A DNA stretch of 64,000 bases from Denitrificimonas caeni DSM 24390 (GTDB lineage Bacteria > Pseudomonadota > Gammaproteobacteria > Pseudomonadales > Pseudomonadaceae). Position 1 is the first letter of the stretch, and the number at the start of each line of letters is the position of its first letter. The notes beneath the pieces are model-generated. The model was given only the letters and a program-made list of their open reading frames with translations. It was not told where the DNA came from and searched no databases. The DNA lies in assembly GCF_000421765.1 (NCBI RefSeq), contig NZ_ATXQ01000004.1:248001-312000 (forward strand), in the 5' to 3' direction. This document shows, in pieces, positions 1 through 10,202 of this stretch. The position numbers were made by a program, and so were the translations under genes.

Positions 1-15
1 GCGGCTTTTAAGTAA
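1..15 (+). CDS. sucA: 3' tail of a gene, probably sucA (2-oxoglutarate dehydrogenase E1)
   Basis: The window opens with four sense codons (Ala-Ala-Phe-Lys) and a TAA stop at 13-15, 27 bases before sucB. In Pseudomonas and relatives the gene directly upstream of sucB is sucA, so this is inferred to be its last codons. Only the position supports the call; four residues cannot identify a protein. Confidence 0.4.
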   Translation, partial: AAFK

Positions 16-42
16 CAACCGAATTTATAGGAACACATTATT

Positions 43-1254
43 ATGGCTATCGAAATTAAAGCCCCAGCATTTCCCGAGTCGGTCGCTGATGGCACCGTTG
101 CAACCTGGCACAAACAAGTTGGCGATGCAGTTAAGCGTGATGAACTGATCGTTGATATCGAAACTGACAAAGTTGTGATGGAAGTGTTAGCAGAAGCTGA
201 TGGCGTGCTGACTGAAATCGTTGCTAACGAAGGCGACACAGTATTAAGCGCCGAGCTCTTAGGCCGTCTTGACACAGATGCTGTGGCTGCTGCACCTGCG
301 GCGACTGCTCCATCTGCACCTGCTGCAAACGCTGCTGCTCCAGCTGCTACTGCAACTGGCGATGCTATTTTGTCACCAGCAGCACGTAAAATTGCTGATG
401 AAAATGCCCTCAATCCAGCATCGATTCCAGGCACTGGTAAAGACGGTCGTGTCACTAAAGAAGACGCTGTTGCTGCGGTCGCTAATAAACCAGCCGCAGC
501 ACCAAAAGCCGCTGCACCAGCCGCTGAAGCACCACTGTTCGCAGCCGGTGATCGCGTTGAAAAACGTGTGCCAATGACTCGCTTGCGTAAAAAAGTTGCT
601 GAGCGTTTGGTTGAAGCTCAATCATCTATGGCAATGTTGACTACGTTTAACGAAGTTAACATGAAGCCAATTATGGATCTGCGTAGCAAATACAAAGATT
701 TGTTTGAAAAGACCCATAACGGTGTACGTTTAGGCTTTATGTCGTTCTTTGTTAAGGCAGCGGTTGAAGCACTAAAACGTCAGCCTGGCGTGAACGCTTC
801 GATTGATGGTGACGATATCGTTTACCACGGCTACCAAGATATTGGTGTTGCAGTTTCGAGCGATCGTGGTCTGGTTGTGCCTGTTTTACGTAACGCAGAG
901 TTCATGAGCCTTGCCGAAATTGAAGGCGGTATTAACACCTACGGTCGTAAAGCTAAAGACGGTAAACTGACTTTAGAAGAAATGACCGGTGGTACTTTCA
1001 CCATTTCAAACGGTGGTGTGTTCGGTTCTTTACTGTCAACGCCAATCGTTAACCCACCACAAACAGCAATCTTGGGTATGCATAAAATCCAAGAGCGCCC
1101 AATGGCGGTGAATGGCGAAGTAGTGATTTTACCGATGATGTATTTAGCATTATCCTATGACCACCGTTTAATTGATGGCAAAGAAGCAGTGACTTTCCTT
1201 GTCACCATGAAAAACTTATTAGAAGACCCAGCACGCTTATTGCTGGACATCTGA
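43..1254 (+). CDS. sucB: Dihydrolipoyllysine-residue succinyltransferase, E2 of 2-oxoglutarate dehydrogenase
   Basis: E2 core of the 2-oxoglutarate dehydrogenase complex: it transfers the succinyl group from lipoamide to CoA in the TCA cycle (cytoplasm). The 403 residues show the usual order. An N-terminal lipoyl domain has its lipoylated lysine in ETDKV (Lys43). An Ala/Pro-rich linker (about 81-107) follows, then an E3/E1-binding domain (about 110-144), a second Ala/Pro linker, and the catalytic domain ending with HRLID (His374, Asp378). One lipoyl domain and this length are normal for SucB. AGGAA precedes the ATG. It is the first full gene of the sucB-lpd unit; a perfect 10-bp hairpin separates it from lpd. 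Confidence 0.97.
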   Translation: MAIEIKAPAFPESVADGTVATWHKQVGDAVKRDELIVDIETDKVVMEVLAEADGVLTEIVANEGDTVLSAELLGRLDTDAVAAAPAATAPSAPAANAAAPAATATGDAILSPAARKIADENALNPASIPGTGKDGRVTKEDAVAAVANKPAAAPKAAAPAAEAPLFAAGDRVEKRVPMTRLRKKVAERLVEAQSSMAMLTTFNEVNMKPIMDLRSKYKDLFEKTHNGVRLGFMSFFVKAAVEALKRQPGVNASIDGDDIVYHGYQDIGVAVSSDRGLVVPVLRNAEFMSLAEIEGGINTYGRKAKDGKLTLEEMTGGTFTISNGGVFGSLLSTPIVNPPQTAILGMHKIQERPMAVNGEVVILPMMYLALSYDHRLIDGKEAVTFLVTMKNLLEDPARLLLDI

Positions 1255-1259
1255 TTATT

Positions 1260-1293
1260 CTACAGCCGCTTATTTTGTTGTAGGCGGCTGTAG
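1260..1293 (+). other. Intergenic hairpin between sucB and lpd
   Basis: CTACAGCCGC (1260-1269) is perfectly complementary to GCGGCTGTAG (1284-1293) with a 14-base loop. There is no run of T after it, so it is more likely an mRNA-stability or processing hairpin, or a weak attenuator between E2 and E3, than a full terminator. The stem is seen directly; the role is inferred. Confidence 0.6.
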
Positions 1294-1313
1294 TGTGGCG
1301 ACATGCCACTTAA

Positions 1314-2762
<1,449 letters not shown>

Positions 2763-2768
2763 TCGACT

Positions 2769-2795
2769 TACCGCCCCTTTTTAGGGGCGGTATTC
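2769..2795 (+). terminator. Hairpin after lpd
   Basis: TACCGCCCCT (2769-2778) pairs with AGGGGCGGTA (2783-2792) around a TTTT loop, starting 7 bases after the lpd stop. The T tract after the stem is short, so termination may be partial; sucC begins 130 bases downstream. Confidence 0.75.
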
Positions 2796-2922
2796 GTTTC
2801 AGGTCAAGCAGGGGAACCAGCTTCGGTTGGTGCTTGGCAGGCTGATATACAAACAGCCAAAACAGCCGTTACATTCTGTAAACGGCGTATTACGCATAAT
2901 CTGAACTCAATGGTAGGACAGT

Positions 2923-4095
2923 ATGAATCTTCATGAATATCAAGCGAAACAGTTGTTTGCTGATTACGGTTTACCGGTTTCTTTAGGGTTTGCCGTTGAA
3001 ACACCTGAAGCTGCAGCACAAGCTTGCCACGACATTGGTGGTGAGCGTTGGGTGGTGAAAACTCAAGTGCATGCGGGCGGACGTGGTAAAGCCGGTGGCG
3101 TTAAATTAGTAACAACTGCTGAAGACGCGCAAGACTTTGCCGCGCAGTGGTTAGGTAAGCGTTTAGTGACGTATCAAACCGATGCTAACGGCCAACCGGT
3201 CAGTCGCATTTTGGTTGAATCCTGTACTGATTTTTCTAAAGAATTGTATTTAGGCGCTGTGGTTGATCGTGCCTCGCGCCGCATGGTGTTCATGGCCTCG
3301 ACAGAAGGCGGTGTTGATATTGAAAAAGTCGCCCATGAGACGCCAGAAAAAATCCTGCAAGTTACTATTGATCCAGCCATTGGTGCGCAGCCATTTCAAG
3401 GCCGTTTTTTAGCCTATGGCTTAGGCTTAGCAGAAGATCAAGTTAAGCAGTTCACTAAAATCTTTTTAGGTTTAGCTAAGCTGTTTGTAGAGCATGATGT
3501 GGCTTTACTTGAAGTGAACCCATTAGTGATCAAAAACGATGGCAACCTGCATTGCCTCGATGCAAAGATCACGATTGATAGTAATGCTCTGTACCGCCAG
3601 CCGAAGCTGCGTGCGATGCAAGATCCAGGTCAAGATGATCCACGAGAAGCGCATGCTGCACAGTTTGAACTGAACTATGTTGCCCTTGATGGTGATATTG
3701 GTTGCATGGTCAACGGTGCTGGCCTAGCCATGGGTACCATGGATATTGTGAATCACCATGGTGGCAAACCGGCTAACTTCCTTGATGTGGGCGGCGGCGC
3801 AACCAAAGAGCGCGTTTCTGAAGCCTTTAAAATCATTCTTTCTGACAGCAATGTAAAAGCTGTTTTGATCAATATTTTTGGTGGCATTGTCCGTTGTGAC
3901 ATGATCGCTGAAGGCGTGATTGGTGCGGTTAAAGAAGTGGGCGTTAAAGTTCCTGTGGTGGTGCGTTTAGAAGGTAACAACGCGGCGCTAGGTAGCAAGG
4001 TATTGGCAGACAGTGGCCTTAATATTATTGCTGCGACCAGCTTAAGTGACGCTGCTATCCGTGTTGTTGAAGCCGCTCGGGGGGAGCAAGCATGA
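2923..4095 (+). CDS. sucC: Succinate-CoA ligase [ADP-forming] beta subunit
   Basis: Beta subunit of succinyl-CoA synthetase, which couples succinyl-CoA cleavage to ATP (or GTP) synthesis in the TCA cycle. At 390 residues it has the family length (E. coli 388). It starts with MNLHEYQAK and has an N-terminal ATP-grasp fold with the Gly-rich [10 protein letters not shown] segment, then a C-terminal CoA-ligase domain with [11 protein letters not shown] and [18 protein letters not shown] precedes the ATG. Its end overlaps the sucD start by four bases (ATGA), so the two subunits are translationally coupled. Confidence 0.97.
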   Translation: MNLHEYQAKQLFADYGLPVSLGFAVETPEAAAQACHDIGGERWVVKTQVHAGGRGKAGGVKLVTTAEDAQDFAAQWLGKRLVTYQTDANGQPVSRILVESCTDFSKELYLGAVVDRASRRMVFMASTEGGVDIEKVAHETPEKILQVTIDPAIGAQPFQGRFLAYGLGLAEDQVKQFTKIFLGLAKLFVEHDVALLEVNPLVIKNDGNLHCLDAKITIDSNALYRQPKLRAMQDPGQDDPREAHAAQFELNYVALDGDIGCMVNGAGLAMGTMDIVNHHGGKPANFLDVGGGATKERVSEAFKIILSDSNVKAVLINIFGGIVRCDMIAEGVIGAVKEVGVKVPVVVRLEGNNAALGSKVLADSGLNIIAATSLSDAAIRVVEAARGEQA

Positions 4096-4973
4096 GTATT
4101 TTAATTAATAAAGACACTAAAGTGATTTGCCAAGGCTTCACTGGCGCACAAGGCACCTTTCACTCCGAACAAGCGATTGCCTATGGCACGCAGATGGTCG
4201 GCGGTGTGACGCCAGGCAAGGGCGGTACCACGCACCTTGGTTTGCCAGTGTTCAATACAGTACTGGAAGCTGTGCAGGCTACCGGTGCTGATGCTTCTGT
4301 GATCTATGTGCCAGCGCCATTCTGTAAAGATTCGATCTTGGAAGCGGCTTTTGCTGGAATCAAACTAATTGTTTGTATTACCGAAGGCATTCCGACTTTA
4401 GACATGCTCGACGTGAAAATTAAATGCGATGAGCTTGGCGTGCGTTTGATCGGTCCGAACTGCCCTGGCGTGATTACTCCAGGCGAGTGCAAAATTGGTA
4501 TTCAGCCAGGTTTTATCCACATGCCGGGCAAAGTGGGTATTGTTTCACGCTCAGGTACTTTGACCTATGAAGCGGTCAAGCAGACCACTGATGCAGGTTT
4601 TGGTCAGTCAACCTGCGTGGGCATTGGTGGTGACCCCATTCCTGGTTCAAGCTTTATTGATATCTTAAAGCTGTTCCAAGCGGATCCGAAAACTGAAGCG
4701 ATTGTGATGATCGGTGAAATTGGCGGTAGTGCTGAAGAGGAAGCTGCTTCCTTTATTAAAGCGCACGTGACCAAGCCTGTTGTGTCCTATATTGCTGGTG
4801 TTACTGCGCCTCCAGGTAAGCGCATGGGCCATGCTGGTGCGATTATCTCTGGTGGTAAAGGTACAGCGGATGAGAAATTCGCAGCCCTTGAAGACGCTGG
4901 TGTTAAAACCGTGCGTTCACTCGCTGACATTGGTACTGCGTTAGCTGAGATCACTGGCTGGAAGCATAAATAA
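4092..4973 (+). CDS. sucD: Succinate-CoA ligase alpha subunit
   Basis: Alpha subunit of succinyl-CoA synthetase; it binds CoA and carries the phosphohistidine. The 293 residues begin with [18 protein letters not shown], the N-terminal CoA-binding Rossmann domain, and contain GPNCPG and the phosphohistidine loop GHAGAII (His247). It overlaps sucC by four bases and is followed by a strong terminator-like hairpin, so sucCD ends here. It has the normal length and shows no irregularity. Confidence 0.97.
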   Translation: MSILINKDTKVICQGFTGAQGTFHSEQAIAYGTQMVGGVTPGKGGTTHLGLPVFNTVLEAVQATGADASVIYVPAPFCKDSILEAAFAGIKLIVCITEGIPTLDMLDVKIKCDELGVRLIGPNCPGVITPGECKIGIQPGFIHMPGKVGIVSRSGTLTYEAVKQTTDAGFGQSTCVGIGGDPIPGSSFIDILKLFQADPKTEAIVMIGEIGGSAEEEAASFIKAHVTKPVVSYIAGVTAPPGKRMGHAGAIISGGKGTADEKFAALEDAGVKTVRSLADIGTALAEITGWKHK

Positions 4974-4988
4974 CTTCTAAGCTGTTTT

Positions 4989-5017
4989 AAAAGCCACCCT
5001 TTGCGGTGGCTTTTTTA
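4989..5017 (+). terminator. Rho-independent terminator after sucD
   Basis: AAGCCACC (4991-4998) pairs with GGTGGCTT (5005-5012), followed by more T, 15 bases after the sucD stop. Stem, small loop and T tract are all present. Confidence 0.9.
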
Positions 5018-5218
5018 TGCCTCTGGAAAAACTAATAAGGTATGGATGGTCCGACTCGTTGCCGCTGGTTTTTTGTGCTATTTGGGCGCTAAGCAGTGCC
5101 GTCCAGAGAAAATGAGCAGTGATTGGGTCTTTATAATAGAGGCTTTAGTAAGGATCCAAATAATCAAAAAACCGTGTTTTAGTTGTTCATTAGAGATATT
5201 TAAACAGTTGAACTGCCA

Positions 5219-5281
5219 GCACATAATGGTTTTAAATCGTTCGCTTCGCTCAATAGAACGTGTTAAAAAAGCGCCTTAGTC
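5219..5281 (+). repeat. Solitary attC-like remnant
   Basis: CGTTCGCTTCGCTCA at 5238-5252 is identical to the stem-loop segment of the attC sites at 27465-27540 and 27970-28045. It is preceded by ACATAATGG and TTTAAAT, resembling a degraded R''/L'' arm, and followed by GTTAAAAAAGCGCCTTAG, resembling a degraded L'/R' arm (standard: GCGTTAG). No clean crossover triplet remains. It lies about 40 bases upstream of the MAPEG gene and about 15 kb from the main cassette array. The 15-base identity is seen directly; cassette origin is inference. Confidence 0.4.
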
Positions 5282-5319
5282 TATTTGCTAAGCCTCATTA
5301 AATAAAAAGGAAAGCCATT

Positions 5320-5736
5320 ATGTTTGCCTCGTACTCTGTCGCTTTTTGGGGAATATTGACGCTTATTTTAACTGTGCTCGTGCAAAGCATGGTTGCCGCA
5401 GCGTCAAAGGCTGCACAGCCAGGTGCTATCCCAGGAAAAATGGATTCAGCGTTAAGTCACTCTTCCTTTGTTTTTCGCTCCAATCGTACCTTTGGCAATT
5501 CATTGGAAAACATCACGGTAATGCTAGGCGCTGCAATTTTAGCGGTCATGGTCGGCGCTGATGCATATTGGACTGGAGTGGTGATTTGGATTATGGCTTT
5601 AGCCAGAGTGCTGCACATGGTTCTTTACTATGCGATTGCTACAGAAAAGAATCCGAGCCCACGCAGCTATTTTTATCTCATTGCGGTGCTGGCTAATATT
5701 GCTTTACTGGGCTTATGTGCGTTTGCGCTTATCTGA
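5320..5736 (+). CDS. MAPEG family membrane protein
   Basis: A 138-residue protein with about four hydrophobic segments (roughly 6-28, 66-84, 88-106, 118-137). It has the look of the MAPEG family (membrane-associated proteins in eicosanoid and glutathione metabolism). The RxxGNSLEN motif (here RTFGNSLEN) after the first helix is the family's most recognisable segment, and an RxxH-containing ARVLHMVLY segment follows. Bacterial members are largely uncharacterised and some have glutathione transferase activity. AAAAAGGAAAG provides a good ribosome-binding site. The attC-like remnant just upstream raises the possibility that the gene once arrived as a cassette. Family fairly sure, function not known. 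Confidence 0.8.
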   Translation: MFASYSVAFWGILTLILTVLVQSMVAAASKAAQPGAIPGKMDSALSHSSFVFRSNRTFGNSLENITVMLGAAILAVMVGADAYWTGVVIWIMALARVLHMVLYYAIATEKNPSPRSYFYLIAVLANIALLGLCAFALI

Positions 5737-5815
5737 AAATAATATTTTTAGCCTAGATTGAACGGGTGAGATTCAGGATTGGCTTTGACAAAATAACTGT
5801 CAACGGAGGTGCTGT

Positions 5816-6442
5816 TTGGAATTGCTGCAAGGTTTAATACTGATTTCATCGATTCATTTATTGGCTGCTGCATCGCCAGGTCCTGACTTTGTTTTGGTCT
5901 CTCAGCAAACCCTCAATAACGGTAAAAAAGCAGGGCTTATGTGCAGTATTGGTATTGCACTAGGCTTGTCTGTACACATCATTTATTCGGCGTTTGGCTT
6001 GGCGGCAGTGATTGCGAATTCGGCAAACATGCTGTGGTTTATCAAAATCGCCGCTGCTGCTTACTTGATTTATCTTGGAGTCAAAGGACTGAAAGCAAAG
6101 CCTAAGAGTCAGGTTGAAACCGCCAATATTGCCAAGAGCTATTCGGCGAAGAAAAGCATTGCTGTTGGTTTCTTGTGCAATGTATTAAACCCTAAAGCGC
6201 CCATTTACTTTGTCTCATTGTTCACGGTCGTGCTTTCTCCAAATATGCCTTTGTATGAAATTGCTATTTACGGTATTTGGATGATGGTTATTCAGTTTTT
6301 TTGGTTTGTATTGGTGGTTGTTGCTTTATCGCGGCCAGCAATCAACAATCGTTTTAAGCTGTCTGGGCACTGGATTGATCGTGTTTTAGGTGGCGCAATG
6401 ATTGCTCTTGGGATAAAGGTCTTGACTACTCGTCTTAACTAA
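5816..6442 (+). CDS. LysE/RhtB family amino-acid exporter
   Basis: A 208-residue inner-membrane protein of the LysE/RhtB family, which exports amino acids or their derivatives with the proton gradient. About six transmembrane segments are visible. The N-terminal PGPDFVLVSQQ is the family signature (usually PGP with a following polar helix), and NPKAPIYF in the middle is also conserved. The start is TTG, chosen because GGAGG at 5805-5809 lies six bases before it and no ATG fits. The substrate cannot be read from sequence. No partner regulator (LysG type) is adjacent. Confidence 0.87.
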   Translation: MELLQGLILISSIHLLAAASPGPDFVLVSQQTLNNGKKAGLMCSIGIALGLSVHIIYSAFGLAAVIANSANMLWFIKIAAAAYLIYLGVKGLKAKPKSQVETANIAKSYSAKKSIAVGFLCNVLNPKAPIYFVSLFTVVLSPNMPLYEIAIYGIWMMVIQFFWFVLVVVALSRPAINNRFKLSGHWIDRVLGGAMIALGIKVLTTRLN

Positions 6443-6651
6443 CACTCTTGCCTGTTAGTTACTGTTAAATCGGTATAACTGTCTTGCTCATGCGTTAGAG
6501 AAAAGACTAAAAAAGCATCGGTGGTATCAACATCACAGCCGTACGTGAGGATCAGTGATCTCCCGAGAAAATTAACACTGTTGCTGTATAGTTCAGAGCA
6601 TAACTATTGTGCAGTATTGAATATAAGCCTGAGCTGGGATGTCAATTGACC

Positions 6652-7440
6652 ATGTTTAAACGATTAACTCACTGGCTAGAAAATAGACGGATTAATAAGC
6701 TCGGCTTTACTGCAGCGCAATGGGAGTCGGCTATTGCAGACTGGCCGGTGATGCTGCGCTATCAAGGTGCAGAGCGTGACAAATTACGTGATATGACGTT
6801 TCGTTTTCTCGCGCAAAAAAGCTTCACATCAGGTGCTAGATTTCAGTTTACTGATGCTATGGGTCTGAAAATAGCCACCATGGCGTGTGTGCCTATTCTT
6901 CATCTTGGGCTTGATTGGTATAAGCGTTGGCGCACAGTGATTATTTACGAAGGTGGATTTGTGCCGAACCGCGCTTACCGCAGTCATGACGGTGTCATCC
7001 ACTCTAAAGGTCCCGCGTTAAGTGGTGAGGCTTGGTTTCGAGGACCGCTGATTTTGTCGTGGGATGCGGTCAATGAATCTGGCGCACAGGCTGCTAATGG
7101 CAAAGCCAGTAATGTCGTGATTCATGAAGTGGCGCATAAGCTGGATATGCTGCGTGATGGTGCTAACGGTGCGCCGCCGATGCATCCCAATATGCGCTCT
7201 GGTGAATGGCATCGTATTTTTACCGCTGCATGGGATCGGCTGCAAGCTGATTATCAACAGCAGCGTCCTTTGCCGCTCAATGAGTATGGATTGACCAGTC
7301 CTGCTGAATTTTTTGCGGTGTGCAGTGAGACCTTTTTTGAAGCGCCGACAACAATGCAAGAACACATGCCGGAAGTCTATCGGTTGCTGTGCCAGTTTTA
7401 TCGCCAGCAGCCGGTGCCGATTGCGACTCCTAGCATGTGA
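6652..7440 (+). CDS. mtfA: MtfA-type zinc peptidase (M90 family)
   Basis: A 262-residue cytoplasmic protein of the MtfA (YeeI) family. In E. coli MtfA (265 aa) binds the regulator Mlc, relieving repression of glucose PTS genes, and is a zinc aminopeptidase. The zinc site HEVAHKLDM (HExxH) is present, followed by the family's conserved acidic residues in the EFFAV segment. I take the ATG at 6652 because it matches the family N terminus; the frame stays open upstream to a TTG at 6607, so the start is not certain. Whether Mlc control exists in this organism is unknown. Confidence 0.85.
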   Translation: MFKRLTHWLENRRINKLGFTAAQWESAIADWPVMLRYQGAERDKLRDMTFRFLAQKSFTSGARFQFTDAMGLKIATMACVPILHLGLDWYKRWRTVIIYEGGFVPNRAYRSHDGVIHSKGPALSGEAWFRGPLILSWDAVNESGAQAANGKASNVVIHEVAHKLDMLRDGANGAPPMHPNMRSGEWHRIFTAAWDRLQADYQQQRPLPLNEYGLTSPAEFFAVCSETFFEAPTTMQEHMPEVYRLLCQFYRQQPVPIATPSM

Positions 7441-7512
7441 ACTATCACTGTCAGTGTGGCAATGCTAAAAGTGCTATCGAGTCGTGTAGAAAAATAAGTA
7501 ACAGGACATTTT

Positions 7513-8586
7513 ATGTTAATAATAGCTGCTCTAGTTACATTGCTTATTGTGATTGCTACTGTGCTGCCGCTGTTTAAAAATCCACACTGGATTATTCGCA
7601 GTATGGACTTTCCACGGCTGCAAATTACTTGCCTAGCTGGGCTTTTGCTCTGCGTTCATTTTATTTTTCTCGATCTGCAAGAAAGTGTGACATGGTTTTT
7701 GCTTGTGGCAAGCGCGCTATGTTTTTTCTGGCAGTTGTGGTGGGTTTTGCCTTATACGCCGATTTGGCCGTATGAAGTAAAAGCCTCTGCGCTAACTGAT
7801 CCGAATCAGCAACTCAGTATCATTACAGCCAACGTGCTGCAAACAAATCAAAATAGCGCTGCACTGATTGCTCTGGTTAACCAATATCAGCCAGATATTT
7901 TGGTCACTCTAGAATCAGATCAGTGCTGGCAGGACAAGCTGCAGGTGCTCGAAACCCAGATGCCCTATAGCGTCAAATGTCCTCTTGATAATTTATATGG
8001 GATGCATGTGTATTCTCGGCTGCCTTTTAGCCAAGAGGTTATTTCTTACTTGGTTGAGGATGATATTCCATCGATTCATTTTCATTTAAGGTTACGCAAC
8101 GGTGTGCAAGTGCAGATGCATTTTGTTCACCCAGCGCCGCCCAGTCCCACTGAAAACGCTGAGTCGGCAGAGCGCGATGCTGAGTTGATTACCATTGCGA
8201 GAAGTGTCTCTGAAACAGAAGGCCCGGTAATCGTTACCGGTGACCTGAATGATGTAGCGTGGTCAGCGACTACTCGGCTGTTTCGCAAGATTAGTGGCTT
8301 ACTTGATCCGCGTGTGGGTCGAGGAATGTTTAATACGTTTCACGTTAATTTTCCATTTTTGCGCTGGCCGCTGGACCATCTGTTTCATAGTGCGCACTTT
8401 ACCGTGCAGCACATTAAACGTTTACCAACGATTGGTTCGGATCATTTCCCACTCTACAGCATGCTCACCTATACGCCGGCCATGAGTGAGCAACAAGAAG
8501 GGCTGACAGCCTGCAAAGATGATCGCGAAGAAGCTAAAAATATCTCTAAAGAGAAAAATGTCAGTAAGGATGCTGTGCCTAGCTGA
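7513..8586 (+). CDS. Membrane-anchored endonuclease/exonuclease/phosphatase family protein
   Basis: A 357-residue protein. Three hydrophobic segments lie at about 2-20, 36-54 and 60-80, and a periplasmic or cytoplasmic EEP-fold domain fills about 97-330. Expected metal and catalytic residues are visible: TANVLQTN (Asn), LVTLESD (Glu), VTGDLNDV (Asp, Asn) and the terminal GSDHFPL (Asp-His pair). This architecture is common in gammaproteobacteria. Substrates are unknown: the fold acts on DNA, phospholipids or inositol phosphates. The last ~30 residues are charged and low complexity. AACAGGAC precedes the ATG. Confidence 0.82.
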   Translation: MLIIAALVTLLIVIATVLPLFKNPHWIIRSMDFPRLQITCLAGLLLCVHFIFLDLQESVTWFLLVASALCFFWQLWWVLPYTPIWPYEVKASALTDPNQQLSIITANVLQTNQNSAALIALVNQYQPDILVTLESDQCWQDKLQVLETQMPYSVKCPLDNLYGMHVYSRLPFSQEVISYLVEDDIPSIHFHLRLRNGVQVQMHFVHPAPPSPTENAESAERDAELITIARSVSETEGPVIVTGDLNDVAWSATTRLFRKISGLLDPRVGRGMFNTFHVNFPFLRWPLDHLFHSAHFTVQHIKRLPTIGSDHFPLYSMLTYTPAMSEQQEGLTACKDDREEAKNISKEKNVSKDAVPS

Positions 8587-8895
8587 TGCTTGAAGAGCAA
8601 TACAGCCCTAATAGGCTGAAACTAAGTGATATGGACACAGCTCTTAAATCGCTAGGATTCATTGCAAAACAATATGAAGCTTAGCCGATTTTCTAAAGTG
8701 CTAATCAGATCTACTGTGCGATAAGTTTTTTATGGGATTTATTTATATATTTATTCGTAGCTTGTTGAATATAAAGGTTTAATTGCTTTCACTTTTTCTT
8801 AATTACTAAAGGCTAATAAATTAAAGCTGAACTAAAATAATAACCTGCTATCAAAAGTTCTGAAGTCGATGTTCAACAGAAGAAGGATGCATATT
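8587..8895. other. AT-rich intergenic region
   Basis: These 309 bases are AT-rich with no open frame of coding character and no strong hairpin. The part just upstream of 8896 probably holds the promoter of the small membrane gene, but I cannot point to a convincing -35/-10 pair. Confidence 0.4.
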
Positions 8896-9045
8896 ATGTT
8901 ATATACAATCGCACTGGTACTTTTGGTTCTATGGGTTTTAGGTTTGGTTTCGTCGTATACCATTGGTGGGTTCATTCATATTCTCCTGGTGGTTGCGGTT
9001 GTTATCATCTTGTTGCGTGTGATCAGCGGTCGTAAACCCTTATAG
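8896..9045 (+). CDS. Lmo0937 family small membrane protein
   Basis: A 49-residue hydrophobic peptide: MLYTIALVLLVLWVLG, a short polar turn (SSYTIGG), then a second membrane helix (HILLVVAVVIILLRVI) and a basic tail (GRKPL). This two-helix pattern with the central TIGG/HxLL turn is that of the Lmo0937 family (DUF5670), small proteins often reported under general stress control. AAGGA at 8883-8887 sits eight bases before the ATG. The gene stands alone between non-coding stretches. Identification rests on pattern recognition. Confidence 0.8.
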   Translation: MLYTIALVLLVLWVLGLVSSYTIGGFIHILLVVAVVIILLRVISGRKPL

Positions 9046-9450
9046 CCAATAGAGCTAAATAGGTTTATTGCTGACAATTACTCCCGCAGCAATCGATTGC
9101 TTACAAGATAGCGCGTTATCAAGAAATTGACAGCCGCCTAACAATGCCGTGACAGTCACGAACTCATCAGAAGTTCAAAGCCTGTCGCGGCATTTTTCGT
9201 TGTATCGAACATATCGTGATGAGTCGCTAAGGTCAGTCATTATAAGAAAATGTGAACATCTTGGTGCAGTTACAGCTTGGTCCCAGTGTGCAAATAAACT
9301 CCCGTTTTGGATGTGTCCTGAGATACCTGTTTCTAATCAAGAGCAAACTCACCAATAATCTTTAAAGTATTGAGCAAGGTTAGCTGTCGAATTCTGTGTT
9401 AGTGAGCAGTTAGACGTTTAAGGCTATCGGGTGCAAGCTTAGGGGGCACT
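9046..9450. other. Intergenic region with a long inverted repeat
   Basis: These 405 bases have no convincing gene. AATGCCGTGACAG (9143-9155) and CTGTCGCGGCATT (9182-9194) form a 13-bp stem with one mismatch, followed by TTTCG; an inner GTGACAGTCAC can fold by itself. It could be a distal terminator or a small RNA end. A 69-codon frame at 9149-9358 starts inside the stem and is rejected. Confidence 0.45.
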
Positions 9451-9849
9451 ATGCTGGTTGAGAATTACCAAATCATTAAAAATATTCACATTGGTTTGGC
9501 TTTATTGAGCGGTAGCTTATTTGCCGTACGTGGGTTGTGGGTGCTGATAGTAGGCAGTGGTGCACCATTGCAGCGCAGCATCAATCGAGTCAGCTATGTC
9601 GTTGATACGGGTCTTTTAATCGCTGCTTTATTACTTATGATTATTTTTAGTTTTGCGCCACTGTCGATGGCCTGGTTACAGGCAAAGCTATTTTTGTTGG
9701 TGTTGTATGTAGGGTTCGGTGCGCTGGCTTTTCGTGTTAAGTACAGTTTGCAGTTGCGCTGGCTTGCTTACTTGATTGCTTTGTTATGCTTTATTGGGAT
9801 GTATTATTCAGCGCGTTTGCACCAGCCGTTTGCTGGTATTTTCAGTTGA
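9451..9849 (+). CDS. SirB2 family membrane protein
   Basis: A 132-residue inner-membrane protein with four hydrophobic helices (about 10-30, 48-68, 73-93, 98-118). The conserved His-containing first helix (NIHIGLALLSGSLFAVRG) and YYSARLHQP at the end are typical of the SirB2 family (invasion gene expression up-regulator-like). Despite the name, its biochemical role is unknown. GGGGGCACT upstream gives a modest ribosome-binding site. It converges on the minus-strand FlhB-like gene. Confidence 0.8.
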   Translation: MLVENYQIIKNIHIGLALLSGSLFAVRGLWVLIVGSGAPLQRSINRVSYVVDTGLLIAALLLMIIFSFAPLSMAWLQAKLFLLVLYVGFGALAFRVKYSLQLRWLAYLIALLCFIGMYYSARLHQPFAGIFS

Positions 9850-9860
9850 TAAACTGCACA

Positions 9861-10202
9861 TTACTCATCTTTGTCGTCTGCGGGTTGCTGGGTGAGCAGT
9901 AGGGTTTGTTCGCCTGAGTGTGTTTTGGTGTAAAAGCCAGCTGGTGCTTTACCTTTTAAATACCAAGCAAAAGCAATGATTTCGGCAACGGTTTGATAGA
10001 GTGCTTCGGGTATGGCATCGCCAAGTTCAAGGCGTGCCAATAAGCGCACAAGATCGGCGTTTTCATAAATAGGCACTTCATGCTCACGGGCAATTTTTAT
10101 AATCTCCTCGGCTAACTCGTCATTGCCTTTGGCGGTTAAGTTAGGAGCATTACTGCCATCGTACTTAAGGGCTATGGCTTGCCGCTGATTGTTTTTACTC
10201 AT
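9861..10202 (-). CDS. FlhB C-domain-like protein (EscU/YscU/HrcU family, truncated)
   Basis: A 113-residue soluble protein resembling only the cytoplasmic C-terminal domain of the flagellar/type III export switch protein FlhB. It has AIALKYDG near the N terminus and IPIYEN-type sequence (VPIYENADLVRLLARLELGDAIPEALY), as found after the NPTH cleavage site. The membrane domain and the NPTH motif are absent. It overlaps the upstream FliK-like gene by four bases. In Pseudomonas the same pair lies beside ccmA (PA1473-PA1474 in P. aeruginosa). It may substitute for or modulate FlhB in switching export specificity; that role is inference. Confidence 0.85.
   Translation of the reverse strand: MSKNNQRQAIALKYDGSNAPNLTAKGNDELAEEIIKIAREHEVPIYENADLVRLLARLELGDAIPEALYQTVAEIIAFAWYLKGKAPAGFYTKTHSGEQTLLLTQQPADDKDE

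Larger units (their letters stand above)
4974..5319. other. Intergenic region between sucD and the MAPEG gene
   Basis: These 346 bases hold the sucD terminator, an AT-rich stretch without a convincing gene, the attC-like remnant at 5219-5281, and an AAAAGGAAAG ribosome-binding site just before 5320. An open frame from 5001 to 5279 begins inside the terminator and lacks coding character, so I do not call it. Confidence 0.5.

Noticed and set aside
5001-5279. 92-codon open frame between sucD and the MAPEG gene
   Set aside because: Starts inside the sucD terminator, has no ribosome-binding site and runs through the attC-like remnant; composition not coding-like.
9149-9358. 69-codon open frame downstream of the Lmo0937-type gene
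   Set aside because: Begins inside an inverted repeat, no ribosome-binding site, no recognisable features.
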